Positions 57,375-64,000 of a DNA stretch of 64,000 bases are shown here, piece after piece. The stretch's first letter is position 1. The number at the start of each line of letters is the position of its first letter. This DNA comes from Mycobacterium sp. E3198 (lineage in GTDB: Bacteria > Actinomycetota > Actinomycetes > Mycobacteriales > Mycobacteriaceae), in assembly GCF_001667015.1 (NCBI RefSeq), contig NZ_LZIS01000059.1, forward strand, positions 1 to 64,000, in the 5' to 3' direction. A program made the translations under genes and the position numbers. The notes under the pieces are model-generated. The model made no database searches. It was not told where the DNA came from and saw nothing but the letters and a program-made list of their open reading frames with translations.

Positions 57375-58487
57375 GTGGAACCCGACCGTCAAGCCGATAT
57401 CGCCGCCCTTGACTCCACCCTGACCACGGTGGAGCGGGTGCTCGATGTGGACGGTCTGCGCAGCCGCATCGAAAAGCTGGAGCACGAGGCGTCGGACCCC
57501 AAACTGTGGGACGACCAGACCAACGCGCAGCGCGTGACCAGCGAACTGTCCCACACGCAGGGCGAGTTGCGCCGAATCGAGGAGCTGCGGCAGCGCCTCG
57601 ATGACCTGCCGGTGCTCTACGAGCTGGCGGCCGAGGAGGGGGAGGGCGGCGCCGACACCCTCGCCGAGGCCGATGCGGAGCTCAAGGCGCTGCGCGCCGA
57701 TATAGAGGCCACCGAGGTGCGCACGCTGCTCTCGGGTGAGTACGACGAGCGCGAGGCGCTGGTCACCATCCGCTCGGGCGCCGGCGGGGTGGACGCCGCC
57801 GACTGGGCCGAGATGCTGATGCGGATGTACATCCGCTGGGCCGAGCAGCACAAGTATCCGGTCGAGGTGTTCGACACCTCCTACGCCGAAGAAGCGGGCA
57901 TCAAGAGTGCCACCTTCGCGGTGCATGCTCCGTTCGCCTACGGCACGCTGTCCGTCGAGCAGGGCACCCACCGGCTGGTGCGGATCAGCCCATTCGACAA
58001 CCAGAGTCGACGGCAGACTTCGTTCGCCGAAGTCGAGGTGCTCCCCGTGGTGGAAACCACGGACCACATCGATATTCCGGAAGGCGACGTGCGGGTGGAC
58101 GTCTACCGTTCCAGCGGTCCCGGCGGTCAGTCGGTGAACACCACCGACTCCGCGGTGCGTTTGACCCACATCCCGACGGGTATCGTCGTGACTTGCCAGA
58201 ACGAAAAATCGCAACTGCAGAACAAGATCTCGGCAATGCGAGTGCTTCAGGCAAAGTTGTTGGAGCGCAAGCGATCAGAAGAGCGCGCTGAGCTGGACGC
58301 CTTGAAGGGTGAAGGCGGCAGCTCCTGGGGTAACCAGATGCGTTCCTACGTACTGCACCCGTATCAGATGGTCAAGGATCTGCGAACCGAGTTCGAGGTG
58401 GGCAATCCGACCGCCGTCCTGGACGGGGACATCGACGGATTCCTGGAAGCGGGGATCCGGTGGCGCAATCGAAAAGATGCTGACTAA
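57375..58487 (+). CDS. prfB: Peptide chain release factor 2
   Basis: A 370-residue RF2. The anticodon-like tripeptide 'SPF' is in '[15 protein letters not shown]' (RF2-type, UGA/UAA), and GGQ is in '[20 protein letters not shown]'. The coding sequence is continuous: there is no in-frame UGA or programmed +1 frameshift as in E. coli prfB, so that autoregulation is absent. The start is GTG 57375 ([20 protein letters not shown]). It overlaps the MscS-type gene by 11 bases. Confidence 0.96.
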   Translation: MEPDRQADIAALDSTLTTVERVLDVDGLRSRIEKLEHEASDPKLWDDQTNAQRVTSELSHTQGELRRIEELRQRLDDLPVLYELAAEEGEGGADTLAEADAELKALRADIEATEVRTLLSGEYDEREALVTIRSGAGGVDAADWAEMLMRMYIRWAEQHKYPVEVFDTSYAEEAGIKSATFAVHAPFAYGTLSVEQGTHRLVRISPFDNQSRRQTSFAEVEVLPVVETTDHIDIPEGDVRVDVYRSSGPGGQSVNTTDSAVRLTHIPTGIVVTCQNEKSQLQNKISAMRVLQAKLLERKRSEERAELDALKGEGGSSWGNQMRSYVLHPYQMVKDLRTEFEVGNPTAVLDGDIDGFLEAGIRWRNRKDAD

Positions 58488-59472
58488 CACGACAGTTACT
58501 GCCGCAACCGCCTCGATCCGGGCGCTGGGCTGGCACGAATTCTGGCGCGGCGACGCCGGCCAGTGGATCATCACCCGCGGTCTGCGGATCGTCATGGTGC
58601 TGATCGCGGCGGTGCTCGCGGCCCGCTTCGTCAACTGGGTGGCGCAACAGGTCACCCGCCAGCTCGACCTGGGCTTCGCCGAAAGCGACGCGCTGGTGCG
58701 CTCGGAGGCAACCAAGCACCGCCAGGCCGTGGCGTCGGTGATCTCCTGGGTGTCGGTCGTGATCATCGGCATCTGGGTCATGCTGCAGATCGCCGACATT
58801 CTGCGGTTTTCGGTGGGCGGCCTGGTCGCGCCGGCCACCGTGGTGGGCGCGGCGCTGGGCTTCGGCGCGCAGCAACTGGTGCGAGACCTGCTCTCCGGGT
58901 TCTTCATCCTGGTGGAGAAGCAGTACGGCTTCGGTGACCTGGTCACCCTCACGGTCGTGTCGGCGACGGAAGCCAGCGGCACGGTCGAGAACGTGACGTT
59001 GCGGGTGACCCGCCTGCGCTCGCCCGACGGCGAAGTGTTGACCATTCCCAACGGCCAGATCGTCAAGGTGGTCAACCTGTCCAAGGACTGGGCGCGCGCG
59101 GTCGTGGACATCCCGGTGTCGACGGGCGCCGACCTGAACCGGGTCAACGAGGTCCTGCATCAGGAGTGTGAGCACGCGATGGACACCCCGGTGCTCGGGG
59201 AGTTGCTGTTGGATCCGCCCACCGTGATGGGGGTGGAAAGCATCGCGGTCGACACCGTCACTCTCCGACTGGTGGCCCGCACCCTGCCCGGTAAGCAGTT
59301 CGAGGTGGGCCGGCAGTTGCGGGTGCTGGTCATTCGTGCGCTGGCCCGCGTCGGAATCGTGACCTCGGCCGACGCGACCGTGGGCCTGGTCGAAGATCCG
59401 TCCGTCCCCGTCGCCCAGGCCGCCGAGGAGCGGTCCGACGGCGAAACCAAGGACGCGGTACAGCGCCAGTGA
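58477..59472 (+). CDS. MscS-type mechanosensitive channel (Rv3104c-type)
   Basis: A membrane protein of about 331 residues with three N-terminal helices (near 37-52, 84-104 and 108-135). The pore-lining MscS helix is '[43 protein letters not shown]', and the beta domain follows with '[38 protein letters not shown]'. It would release solutes under osmotic downshock or move small ions. The start lies inside the end of prfB. It overlaps the next gene by GTGA. Confidence 0.9.
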   Translation: MLTNTTVTAATASIRALGWHEFWRGDAGQWIITRGLRIVMVLIAAVLAARFVNWVAQQVTRQLDLGFAESDALVRSEATKHRQAVASVISWVSVVIIGIWVMLQIADILRFSVGGLVAPATVVGAALGFGAQQLVRDLLSGFFILVEKQYGFGDLVTLTVVSATEASGTVENVTLRVTRLRSPDGEVLTIPNGQIVKVVNLSKDWARAVVDIPVSTGADLNRVNEVLHQECEHAMDTPVLGELLLDPPTVMGVESIAVDTVTLRLVARTLPGKQFEVGRQLRVLVIRALARVGIVTSADATVGLVEDPSVPVAQAAEERSDGETKDAVQRQ

Positions 59473-59936
59473 AGTTCACCGTGAACGTCCTCGAGAAGCG
59501 CACCGACGGTACGCGACGGCGCTGGAGCCACCTCTTCGGCGGCCGGATACGCACGTCGACGCTGCTGCTGATCGCCGCGTTCTTGGCGGTGTGGTGGGTC
59601 TACGACACCTACCGGCCGGAACCGGCTCCCAAGCCGGCCCCGCAGGTGGTACCGCCGGGTTTCGTGCCGGACCCGAACTACACCTGGGTGCCGCGCAGCC
59701 GGCTGCAGCAGCCCCCGGCCACCGTCACCTTCACCCCGACCCCGACGACGACAGTGCCGAGCACCACGGTGCCGCCGCCGACGACGACCACGACGCCGCC
59801 GTTCGCTCCGCCACCCCCGCCGTGCCTGCTGCCGGCGCCCTTCTGCCCGCCGAGCACCAGCCCCACGCCGACCCCGCCGCAGCTGCCCCAGCCGGGGCCC
59901 GGCCCGGCCCCGAGTTCACCGGCGCCGGCCGGCTGA
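59469..59936 (+). CDS. Proline-rich single-pass membrane protein (Rv3103c-type)
   Basis: A 155-residue protein: a short basic N-terminus, one helix ('[19 protein letters not shown]', about residues 30-48) and an extracytoplasmic tail of about 100 residues made of Pro/Thr runs ('[20 protein letters not shown]'). The tail could span the periplasm and may be glycosylated. It sits directly before ftsEX, so a role at the cell wall or divisome is possible. The start is GTG 59469. Confidence 0.8.
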   Translation: MKFTVNVLEKRTDGTRRRWSHLFGGRIRTSTLLLIAAFLAVWWVYDTYRPEPAPKPAPQVVPPGFVPDPNYTWVPRSRLQQPPATVTFTPTPTTTVPSTTVPPPTTTTTPPFAPPPPPCLLPAPFCPPSTSPTPTPPQLPQPGPGPAPSSPAPAG

Positions 59937-59937
59937 C

Positions 59938-59953
59938 TTCGCTTGCCAGCGAA
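59938..59953 (+). promoter_or_regulatory. Perfect hairpin before ftsE
   Basis: TTCGCT, loop TGCC, AGCGAA: a perfect 6-bp stem 2 bases after the stop of the proline-rich gene. There is no strong U-tract. It may attenuate read-through into ftsE. Confidence 0.35.
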
Positions 59954-59962
59954 ATTCACCGC

Positions 59963-59968
59963 TACACT
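59963..59968 (+). promoter_or_regulatory. Candidate -10 element for ftsE-ftsX-smpB
   Basis: TACACT fits the mycobacterial TANNNT -10 pattern. Transcription would begin about 59975, next to GTG 59977 and ATG 59980, suggesting a leaderless or near-leaderless ftsE mRNA. The -35 match (TTGCCA at 59943) is at a short 14-bp spacing. Confidence 0.35.
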
Positions 59969-59979
59969 GGCGTGCCGTG

Positions 59980-60669
59980 ATGATCACCCTTGACAATGTC
60001 AGCAAGAAGTACAAAGCGTCGGCCCGTCCGGCGCTCGATGACATCAACGTCAAAATCGACAAGGGCGAATTCGTCTTCCTGATCGGCCCCTCGGGGTCGG
60101 GGAAATCGACGTTCATGCGGCTGCTGCTGGGCGAGGAGTCGCCCAACACCGGTGACATCCGCGTCTCGAAGTTCCACGTGAACAAGCTGCCCGGACGCCA
60201 CATCCCGAAGCTGCGCCAGGTGATCGGTTGCGTGTTTCAGGATTTCCGGCTGCTGCAGCAAAAGACCGTCTACGAAAACGTCGCTTTCGCGCTGGAGGTC
60301 ATTGGCAAGCGCCGGGACGCGATCAATCGGGTGGTTCCCGACGTGCTCGAGACGGTCGGCCTGTCCGGCAAGGCCAACCGGCTGCCGCAGGAGCTGTCGG
60401 GCGGTGAGCAGCAGCGGGTGGCGATCGCCCGCGCGTTCGTCAACCGGCCCCTGGTGTTGCTGGCCGACGAGCCGACCGGCAACCTCGACCCGGATACCAG
60501 TAAGGACATCATGGATTTGTTGGAGCGGATCAATCGCACCGGCACGACGGTGCTGATGGCGACGCACGACCACCACATAGTGGACTCGATGCGGCAGCGC
60601 GTCGTCGAGCTGTCGCTGGGCAGGCTGGTGCGCGACGAGCAGCGCGGCATCTACGGGATGGATCGCTAA
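59980..60669 (+). CDS. ftsE: Cell-division ABC transporter ATP-binding protein FtsE
   Basis: A 229-residue ABC ATPase. Walker A is '[15 protein letters not shown]' (about residue 35), the Q-loop is in '[10 protein letters not shown]', the signature is '[14 protein letters not shown]', Walker B is '[12 protein letters not shown]' and the H-loop is 'MATHDHH'. With FtsX it activates the peptidoglycan hydrolase RipC at the septum in mycobacteria. ATG 59980 matches the M. tuberculosis length; GTG 59977 is one codon upstream. ftsX starts right after its stop. Confidence 0.96.
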   Translation: MITLDNVSKKYKASARPALDDINVKIDKGEFVFLIGPSGSGKSTFMRLLLGEESPNTGDIRVSKFHVNKLPGRHIPKLRQVIGCVFQDFRLLQQKTVYENVAFALEVIGKRRDAINRVVPDVLETVGLSGKANRLPQELSGGEQQRVAIARAFVNRPLVLLADEPTGNLDPDTSKDIMDLLERINRTGTTVLMATHDHHIVDSMRQRVVELSLGRLVRDEQRGIYGMDR

Positions 60670-61563
60670 GTGCGCTTCGGCTTCCTCCTCAACGAGGTCC
60701 TGACCGGCCTTCGCCGCAACGTCACCATGACGGCCGCGATGATCCTGACGACCGCGATTTCCATCGGCCTGTTCGGCGGGGGCCTGCTGGTGGTGCGGCT
60801 GGCCGAACACTCCCGGGCCATCTACCTCGACCGCGTGGAGACGCAGGTCTTCCTCACCGAGGACGTCTCCGCCAACGACCCGTCCTGCACCGCCAACCCG
60901 TGCAAGGCGCTGCGGGAGAAGATCGACAAGCGGGAGGACGTCAAAGCGGTTCGGTTCCTCAACCGGCAGGACGCCTACGACGACGCGATCCGCAAGTTTC
61001 CGCAGTACAAGGACGTTGCCGGAAAGGATTCCTTCCCAGCGTCTTTCATTGTCAAACTAAATAACCCCGAGCAGCACAAGGACTTTGACACCGCTATGCA
61101 GGGTCAGCCGGGGGTGCTGTCGGTGCTCAACCAGAAGGACCTGATCGACCGCCTGTTCGCGGTCCTCGACGGGTTGAGCAACGTCGCGTTCGCAGTCGCC
61201 CTGGTGCAGGCCGTCGGCGCGATCCTGTTGATTGCCAACATGGTCCAGGTGGCGGCGTTCACCCGCCGCACCGAGATCGGGATCATGCGCCTGGTCGGCG
61301 CCAGCCGCTTGTACACCCAGCTGCCGTTCCTGGTGGAGGCGATGGTCGCGGCGGCGGTTGGCGTGGCCATCGCGGTCGCCGGCCTGATTCTGGTTCGGGC
61401 AACGTTTTTGGACAACGCGCTGAACCAGTTCTATCAAGCCAATCTGATCGCCCGGGTCGACTATGCCGACATCATTTACATCTCGCCGATCCTTTTCCTG
61501 CTCGGCGTGTCGATGGCCGGACTGACCGCCTACGTGACGTTGCGCCTGTACGTACGGCGGTAG
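60670..61563 (+). CDS. ftsX: Cell-division ABC transporter permease FtsX
   Basis: A 297-residue permease of the FtsX/MacB type with four helices: one near residue 25 ('[19 protein letters not shown]') and three at the C-terminus. The large extracellular domain (about 45-165) contains a cysteine pair, '[15 protein letters not shown]', that probably forms the disulphide of the RipC-binding loop. '[33 protein letters not shown]' is the coupling region to FtsE. The start is GTG immediately after the ftsE stop. Confidence 0.96.
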   Translation: MRFGFLLNEVLTGLRRNVTMTAAMILTTAISIGLFGGGLLVVRLAEHSRAIYLDRVETQVFLTEDVSANDPSCTANPCKALREKIDKREDVKAVRFLNRQDAYDDAIRKFPQYKDVAGKDSFPASFIVKLNNPEQHKDFDTAMQGQPGVLSVLNQKDLIDRLFAVLDGLSNVAFAVALVQAVGAILLIANMVQVAAFTRRTEIGIMRLVGASRLYTQLPFLVEAMVAAAVGVAIAVAGLILVRATFLDNALNQFYQANLIARVDYADIIYISPILFLLGVSMAGLTAYVTLRLYVRR

Positions 61564-61565
61564 CT

Positions 61566-62075
61566 GTGGCCAAAGACTCTCCCCGGAGCAAGGCGGCGGG
61601 CGACAAGCGCGGCAGCAAACAGATCGTGGCCACCAATCGCAAAGCGCGCCACAACTATTCGATCGAGGAGCTTTACGAGGCCGGGGTGGCCCTGCAGGGT
61701 ACCGAAGTCAAGAGTCTGCGCGAGGGCCACGCGTCGTTGGCTGACGCGTTCGCAACGGTTGACGACGGCGAAGTGTGGTTGCGCAACCTCTACATCCCCG
61801 AGTACCAGCACGGTAGCTGGACCAACCATGACCCGCGCCGCAATCGAAAGTTGTTGTTACATAGGCAACAAATCGACAGACTGGTCGGCAAGATACGAGA
61901 TGGTAACCTCGCGCTCGTGCCAATGTCTCTGTATTTCTCCGAAGGAAAGGTCAAGGTCGAGCTCGCGCTCGCGCGCGGCAAGCGAGCCTACGACAAGCGC
62001 CAAGACATGGCCCGTCGCGATGCCAATCGCGAACTGCATCGAGAGTTGGGCCGGCGAGCCAAGGGCATGAACTGA
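61566..62075 (+). CDS. smpB: tmRNA-binding protein SmpB
   Basis: A 169-residue SsrA-binding protein for trans-translation. 'ATNRKARHNYSIEELYEAGVALQGTEVKSLREGHASLADAFATV' and 'HDPRRNRKLLLHRQQIDRL' are conserved RNA-binding segments, and the basic C-terminal tail ends 'RDANRELHRELGRRAKGMN'. The start is GTG 61566, 2 bp after ftsX, so it belongs to the ftsEX transcript. The tmRNA gene ssrA, often nearby, was not found in the window. Confidence 0.96.
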   Translation: MAKDSPRSKAAGDKRGSKQIVATNRKARHNYSIEELYEAGVALQGTEVKSLREGHASLADAFATVDDGEVWLRNLYIPEYQHGSWTNHDPRRNRKLLLHRQQIDRLVGKIRDGNLALVPMSLYFSEGKVKVELALARGKRAYDKRQDMARRDANRELHRELGRRAKGMN

Positions 62076-62128
62076 TCGGGGCGGCTTACGCCCAGCTGTC
62101 TGCCGTTACCTACGGGGTCAGCGATTTC

Positions 62129-62917
62129 GTGGGCGGTGTAGCCGCTCGACGGGTGGCCGCGCTGCGGGTGATGCTGGTGGCCTACCCGCTCGAGGCATTG
62201 ATTCTGGGCGTGCTGGCCATCGCCGTGGGCGGCCCGATCCAGTCCGGCGCGATCATTTGGGGCAGCCTGTACGGCATTGGTATGGCGTTCGGCATGTGGG
62301 CGTTCTTCGCCGCGCTGGGCTCCGGGCCGATCTCGGTGGTCTCGCCGCTGGCCGCCGTCCTGAACGCGGCCGTGCCCGTCGCGGTCGGCGTGGCGCTGGG
62401 GGAGCGACCCGGCCAGGCGGCGTCAGTGGGCGTCGTCCTGGCCCTGATCGCGGTGACGCTGGTCAGCCGCGAGGCCACCACCGATGGCGTGACGCCCTAC
62501 CGATTCACCCCAAAAGTGGCCTGGCTCACGGTGCTGGCCGGGTCGGCGATGGGGCTCAACATGGTGTTCCTGCATCAGGCGCCGCATGCCACCAAGCTCT
62601 GGCCGCTGGTATTCGCCCGGCTGGCCGCCACCGCGGTCGTGTTCGGCATGTCCGCGCTGAGCAACAATTTGCGGCTCCCGCGCGGCAAGCCGATGAAGAT
62701 GGCGCTCACGGTGGCCCTGCTGGACGCCTGCGCCAACGTGACGATGTTGGCGGCGCTGCACACCTGGCTGCTCTCGCTGGCGAGCATCCTCATCTCGCTG
62801 TATCCGGCCGCGACGGTCGTGCTGGCCATGGTCGTGCTGCGCGAGCGGGTCAGTCGCCTGCAGGGCGTCGGCATGGTGATGGCCATGGGATCCGTGGCGA
62901 TGATCGCCGCAAGCTAG
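62129..62917 (+). CDS. EamA/DMT-family transporter (start uncertain)
   Basis: A drug/metabolite-type transporter with about nine to ten helices; two EamA halves, the second from about residue 125 ('VAWLTVLAGSAMGLNMVFLHQAPHATKLWPLVFARLAAT'). 'SLYPAATVVLAMVVLRERVSRLQGVGMVMAMGSVAMIAAS' is the typical end. The first usual start codon is GTG 62129. The reading upstream to 62072 (CTG) encodes 'IGAAYAQLSAVTYGVSDF', which continues the conserved first helix, so the true start is probably near 62072, next to the smpB stop, with a non-standard codon or a sequence error. The substrate is unknown. Confidence 0.82.
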   Translation: MGGVAARRVAALRVMLVAYPLEALILGVLAIAVGGPIQSGAIIWGSLYGIGMAFGMWAFFAALGSGPISVVSPLAAVLNAAVPVAVGVALGERPGQAASVGVVLALIAVTLVSREATTDGVTPYRFTPKVAWLTVLAGSAMGLNMVFLHQAPHATKLWPLVFARLAATAVVFGMSALSNNLRLPRGKPMKMALTVALLDACANVTMLAALHTWLLSLASILISLYPAATVVLAMVVLRERVSRLQGVGMVMAMGSVAMIAAS

Positions 62918-62937
62918 CGACGGCCTAGTATCCGACC

Positions 62938-63783
62938 ATGGCCGATCGACCGGTGACCAAGCTCGACAAATCCGAGGTGCTCGCTGGCCTCTTCGCGGTG
63001 TGGGACGGCATCGACGCCCTCCTGGACGGGCTCACGGAGGCCGAATGGCAGGCGGCCAGTCCGCTGCCGGGCTGGGACGTCAAGGCGCTGGTGGCGCACA
63101 TGATCGGCACCGAGTCCTTCCTCGCCGGCGTCGCTGCACCCCAGCCCGACATCGACCTCTCGGCGCTCGAGCATGTCCGCAACGACATCGGCGTCATGAA
63201 TGAGTGCTGGGTCCGTCACCTCAGCTCGGAGGCTGGCGCCGACGTGCTGGCACGGTTCAGGGACATCACCAGCGACCGGCGCAAGGCCTTGACGGGCATG
63301 TCCGACGAGGACTGGGACGCGGTCACGCCGACGCCGGTGGGCCCGGAAAGCTATGGGCGGTTCATGCGGGTCCGGGTGTTCGACTGCTGGATGCACGAGC
63401 AGGACATGCGGCAGGCACTGGCGCGCCCGTCGTCCGACGACGCGCTGCGCGGCCCGGCCTCGGAACTCTCCCTCGACGAGATCGCGGCCACCATGGGGTA
63501 CGTGGTGGGCAAGCGCGCCAAGGCGCCCGACGGTTCGCGCATCCTCTTCGAGCTGACCGGCCCGGTGGCCCGCGACATCCGCGTCAACGTGGACGGTCGC
63601 GCTGCGCTGGTCGACGACTTCGGCGGCCAGGAGCCGACGGCCACGATCCGGCTGGACGGGCTGCAGTTCACCCGGCTCTCCGGCGGCCGCCCGATGAGCC
63701 CGGCCCGCGACCAGGACATCGAACTCGGCGGCGACAAAGAGGTCGCGTCCCGGGTCGTCGAGAACCTCAACTTCGTGATCTGA
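62938..63783 (+). CDS. Maleylpyruvate-isomerase-like/DinB-fold protein (Rv3099c-type)
   Basis: A 281-residue protein of the actinobacterial 'maleylpyruvate isomerase family' with a mycothiol-dependent DinB four-helix bundle. 'LFAVWDGIDALLDGLTEAEWQAASPLPGWDVKALVAHMIGTE' includes the first metal-site histidine, and 'RVFDCWMHEQDMRQAL' supplies the next two (H-x3-D pattern). The C-terminal part (about 195-280) is an SCP2-like lid ('NVDGRAALVDDFGGQEPTATIRLDGLQF'). It may be a mycothiol-dependent enzyme. The neighbour order smpB then Rv3099c is as in M. tuberculosis. Confidence 0.85.
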   Translation: MADRPVTKLDKSEVLAGLFAVWDGIDALLDGLTEAEWQAASPLPGWDVKALVAHMIGTESFLAGVAAPQPDIDLSALEHVRNDIGVMNECWVRHLSSEAGADVLARFRDITSDRRKALTGMSDEDWDAVTPTPVGPESYGRFMRVRVFDCWMHEQDMRQALARPSSDDALRGPASELSLDEIAATMGYVVGKRAKAPDGSRILFELTGPVARDIRVNVDGRAALVDDFGGQEPTATIRLDGLQFTRLSGGRPMSPARDQDIELGGDKEVASRVVENLNFVI

Positions 63784-63864
63784 CAGCGTTTTTCGCCGCG
63801 ACATAGATCACACCGCGCGGCGTAGGTGTAGCCACGCGGCCTCATTGGGTAGCCGAGAACGTAC

Positions 63865-63881
63865 CGGCGCGCCTTGCGCCG
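63865..63881. promoter_or_regulatory. Small GC hairpin in the gap after the Rv3099c-type gene
   Basis: CGGCGC, 5-base loop GCCTT, GCGCCG, about 35-50 bases before the next gene's start. There is no U-tract. It may be a leader structure of that gene. Confidence 0.25.
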
Positions 63882-63917
63882 ACACCGAATCGTCAATGCC
63901 AGGAGGGCTGAGAGTCC

Positions 63918-64000
63918 ATGACCGCACCCGATACCACCCGTTTGCTCGCGCAGCTGCGCACGCTGCTCGATCTGACCAACACTGAGATCCAGGTCGCGGA
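63918..64000 (+). CDS. Start of a hypothetical gene (runs off window)
   Basis: ATG 63918 is preceded by AGGAGGG (63901-63907) and opens a frame to the window end (27 residues, starting MTAPDTTRLLAQLRTLLDLT). The visible part is a predicted helix with heptad-like leucines. It is too short to assign to a family. Confidence 0.55.
   Translation, partial: MTAPDTTRLLAQLRTLLDLTNTEIQVA

Noticed and set aside
57375..57480. Programmed +1 frameshift in prfB
   Set aside because: The RF2 frame is continuous from GTG 57375 with no early in-frame UGA, so no frameshift is needed.
62076..62128. tmRNA (ssrA) expected near smpB
   Set aside because: The gap after smpB is coding for the transporter, and the GGGGCTGT-type tmRNA start is not found here or after 63783.

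Overview
The window comes from a slow-growing-type Mycobacterium that is not M. tuberculosis. The DNA is GC-rich throughout, PPE proteins are present, and the gene order follows the Rv3099c-Rv3171c stretch of M. tuberculosis in inverted orientation, with insertions and losses. M. tuberculosis locus names are assigned from remembered protein sequence and gene order, not from a database search.

Layout. (1) 1-9.9 kb: accessory metabolism. It holds the end of a probable AraC-type regulator, an SRPBCC protein, two flavin amine oxidases, an alpha/beta hydrolase, an LLM (F420-type) oxidoreductase, the Rv3169/Rv3168 pair with its divergent TetR regulator (Rv3167c-like) and an SDR. (2) 9.9-17.7 kb: a DUF222/HNH (13E12-type) gene, then the moxR3 cluster (DUF4129 protein, small membrane protein, MoxR3 ATPase, DUF58 protein, membrane protein) and a PPE-MPTR gene. 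(3) 17.7-33.1 kb: all 14 nuo genes for proton-pumping NADH dehydrogenase, on the minus strand, nearly all overlapping. An atypical receiver protein (Rv3143-like) lies just upstream. (4) 33.7-42.3 kb: a tight minus-strand catabolic operon with no counterpart at this place in M. tuberculosis. It encodes an HGD-like dioxygenase, hydrolase, CoA transferase, HMG-CoA-lyase-like enzyme, TetR, acyl-CoA dehydrogenase, APH-type kinase, DUF6285 and SnoaL-like protein. The kinase/DUF6285/dehydrogenase trio resembles the LvaA/LvaB/LvaC module that moves a 4-hydroxyl group in levulinate catabolism. (5) 42.4-50.3 kb: fadB4, an AcuI-like reductase, an aldo/keto reductase, fadE23-fadE24 behind a perfect 22-bp palindrome, hisN and a PPE51-type gene. 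(6) 50.5-55.9 kb: a nitric-oxide/hypoxia island. norB (quinol NO reductase), a Cys-rich membrane protein and a stomatin are divergent from a tandem universal stress protein and an orphan DevR-like regulator; a DevR-box-like site lies between the two arms. (7) 55.9-64 kb: core genes fprA, prfB, a MscS-type channel, a proline-rich membrane protein, ftsE, ftsX, smpB, an EamA transporter, an Rv3099c-like protein and the start of one more gene.

The oddest local event is a perfect 112-bp inverted repeat. A piece of the aofH-type amine oxidase gene (4370-4481) is copied in frame, in the opposite orientation, into the neighbouring LLM oxidoreductase gene (5229-5340), where it replaces a conserved family segment. 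This is either a template-switch mutation or an assembly error.

No rRNA, tRNA, tmRNA, CRISPR array or insertion sequence was seen. No stretch over 300 bases lacks a gene.
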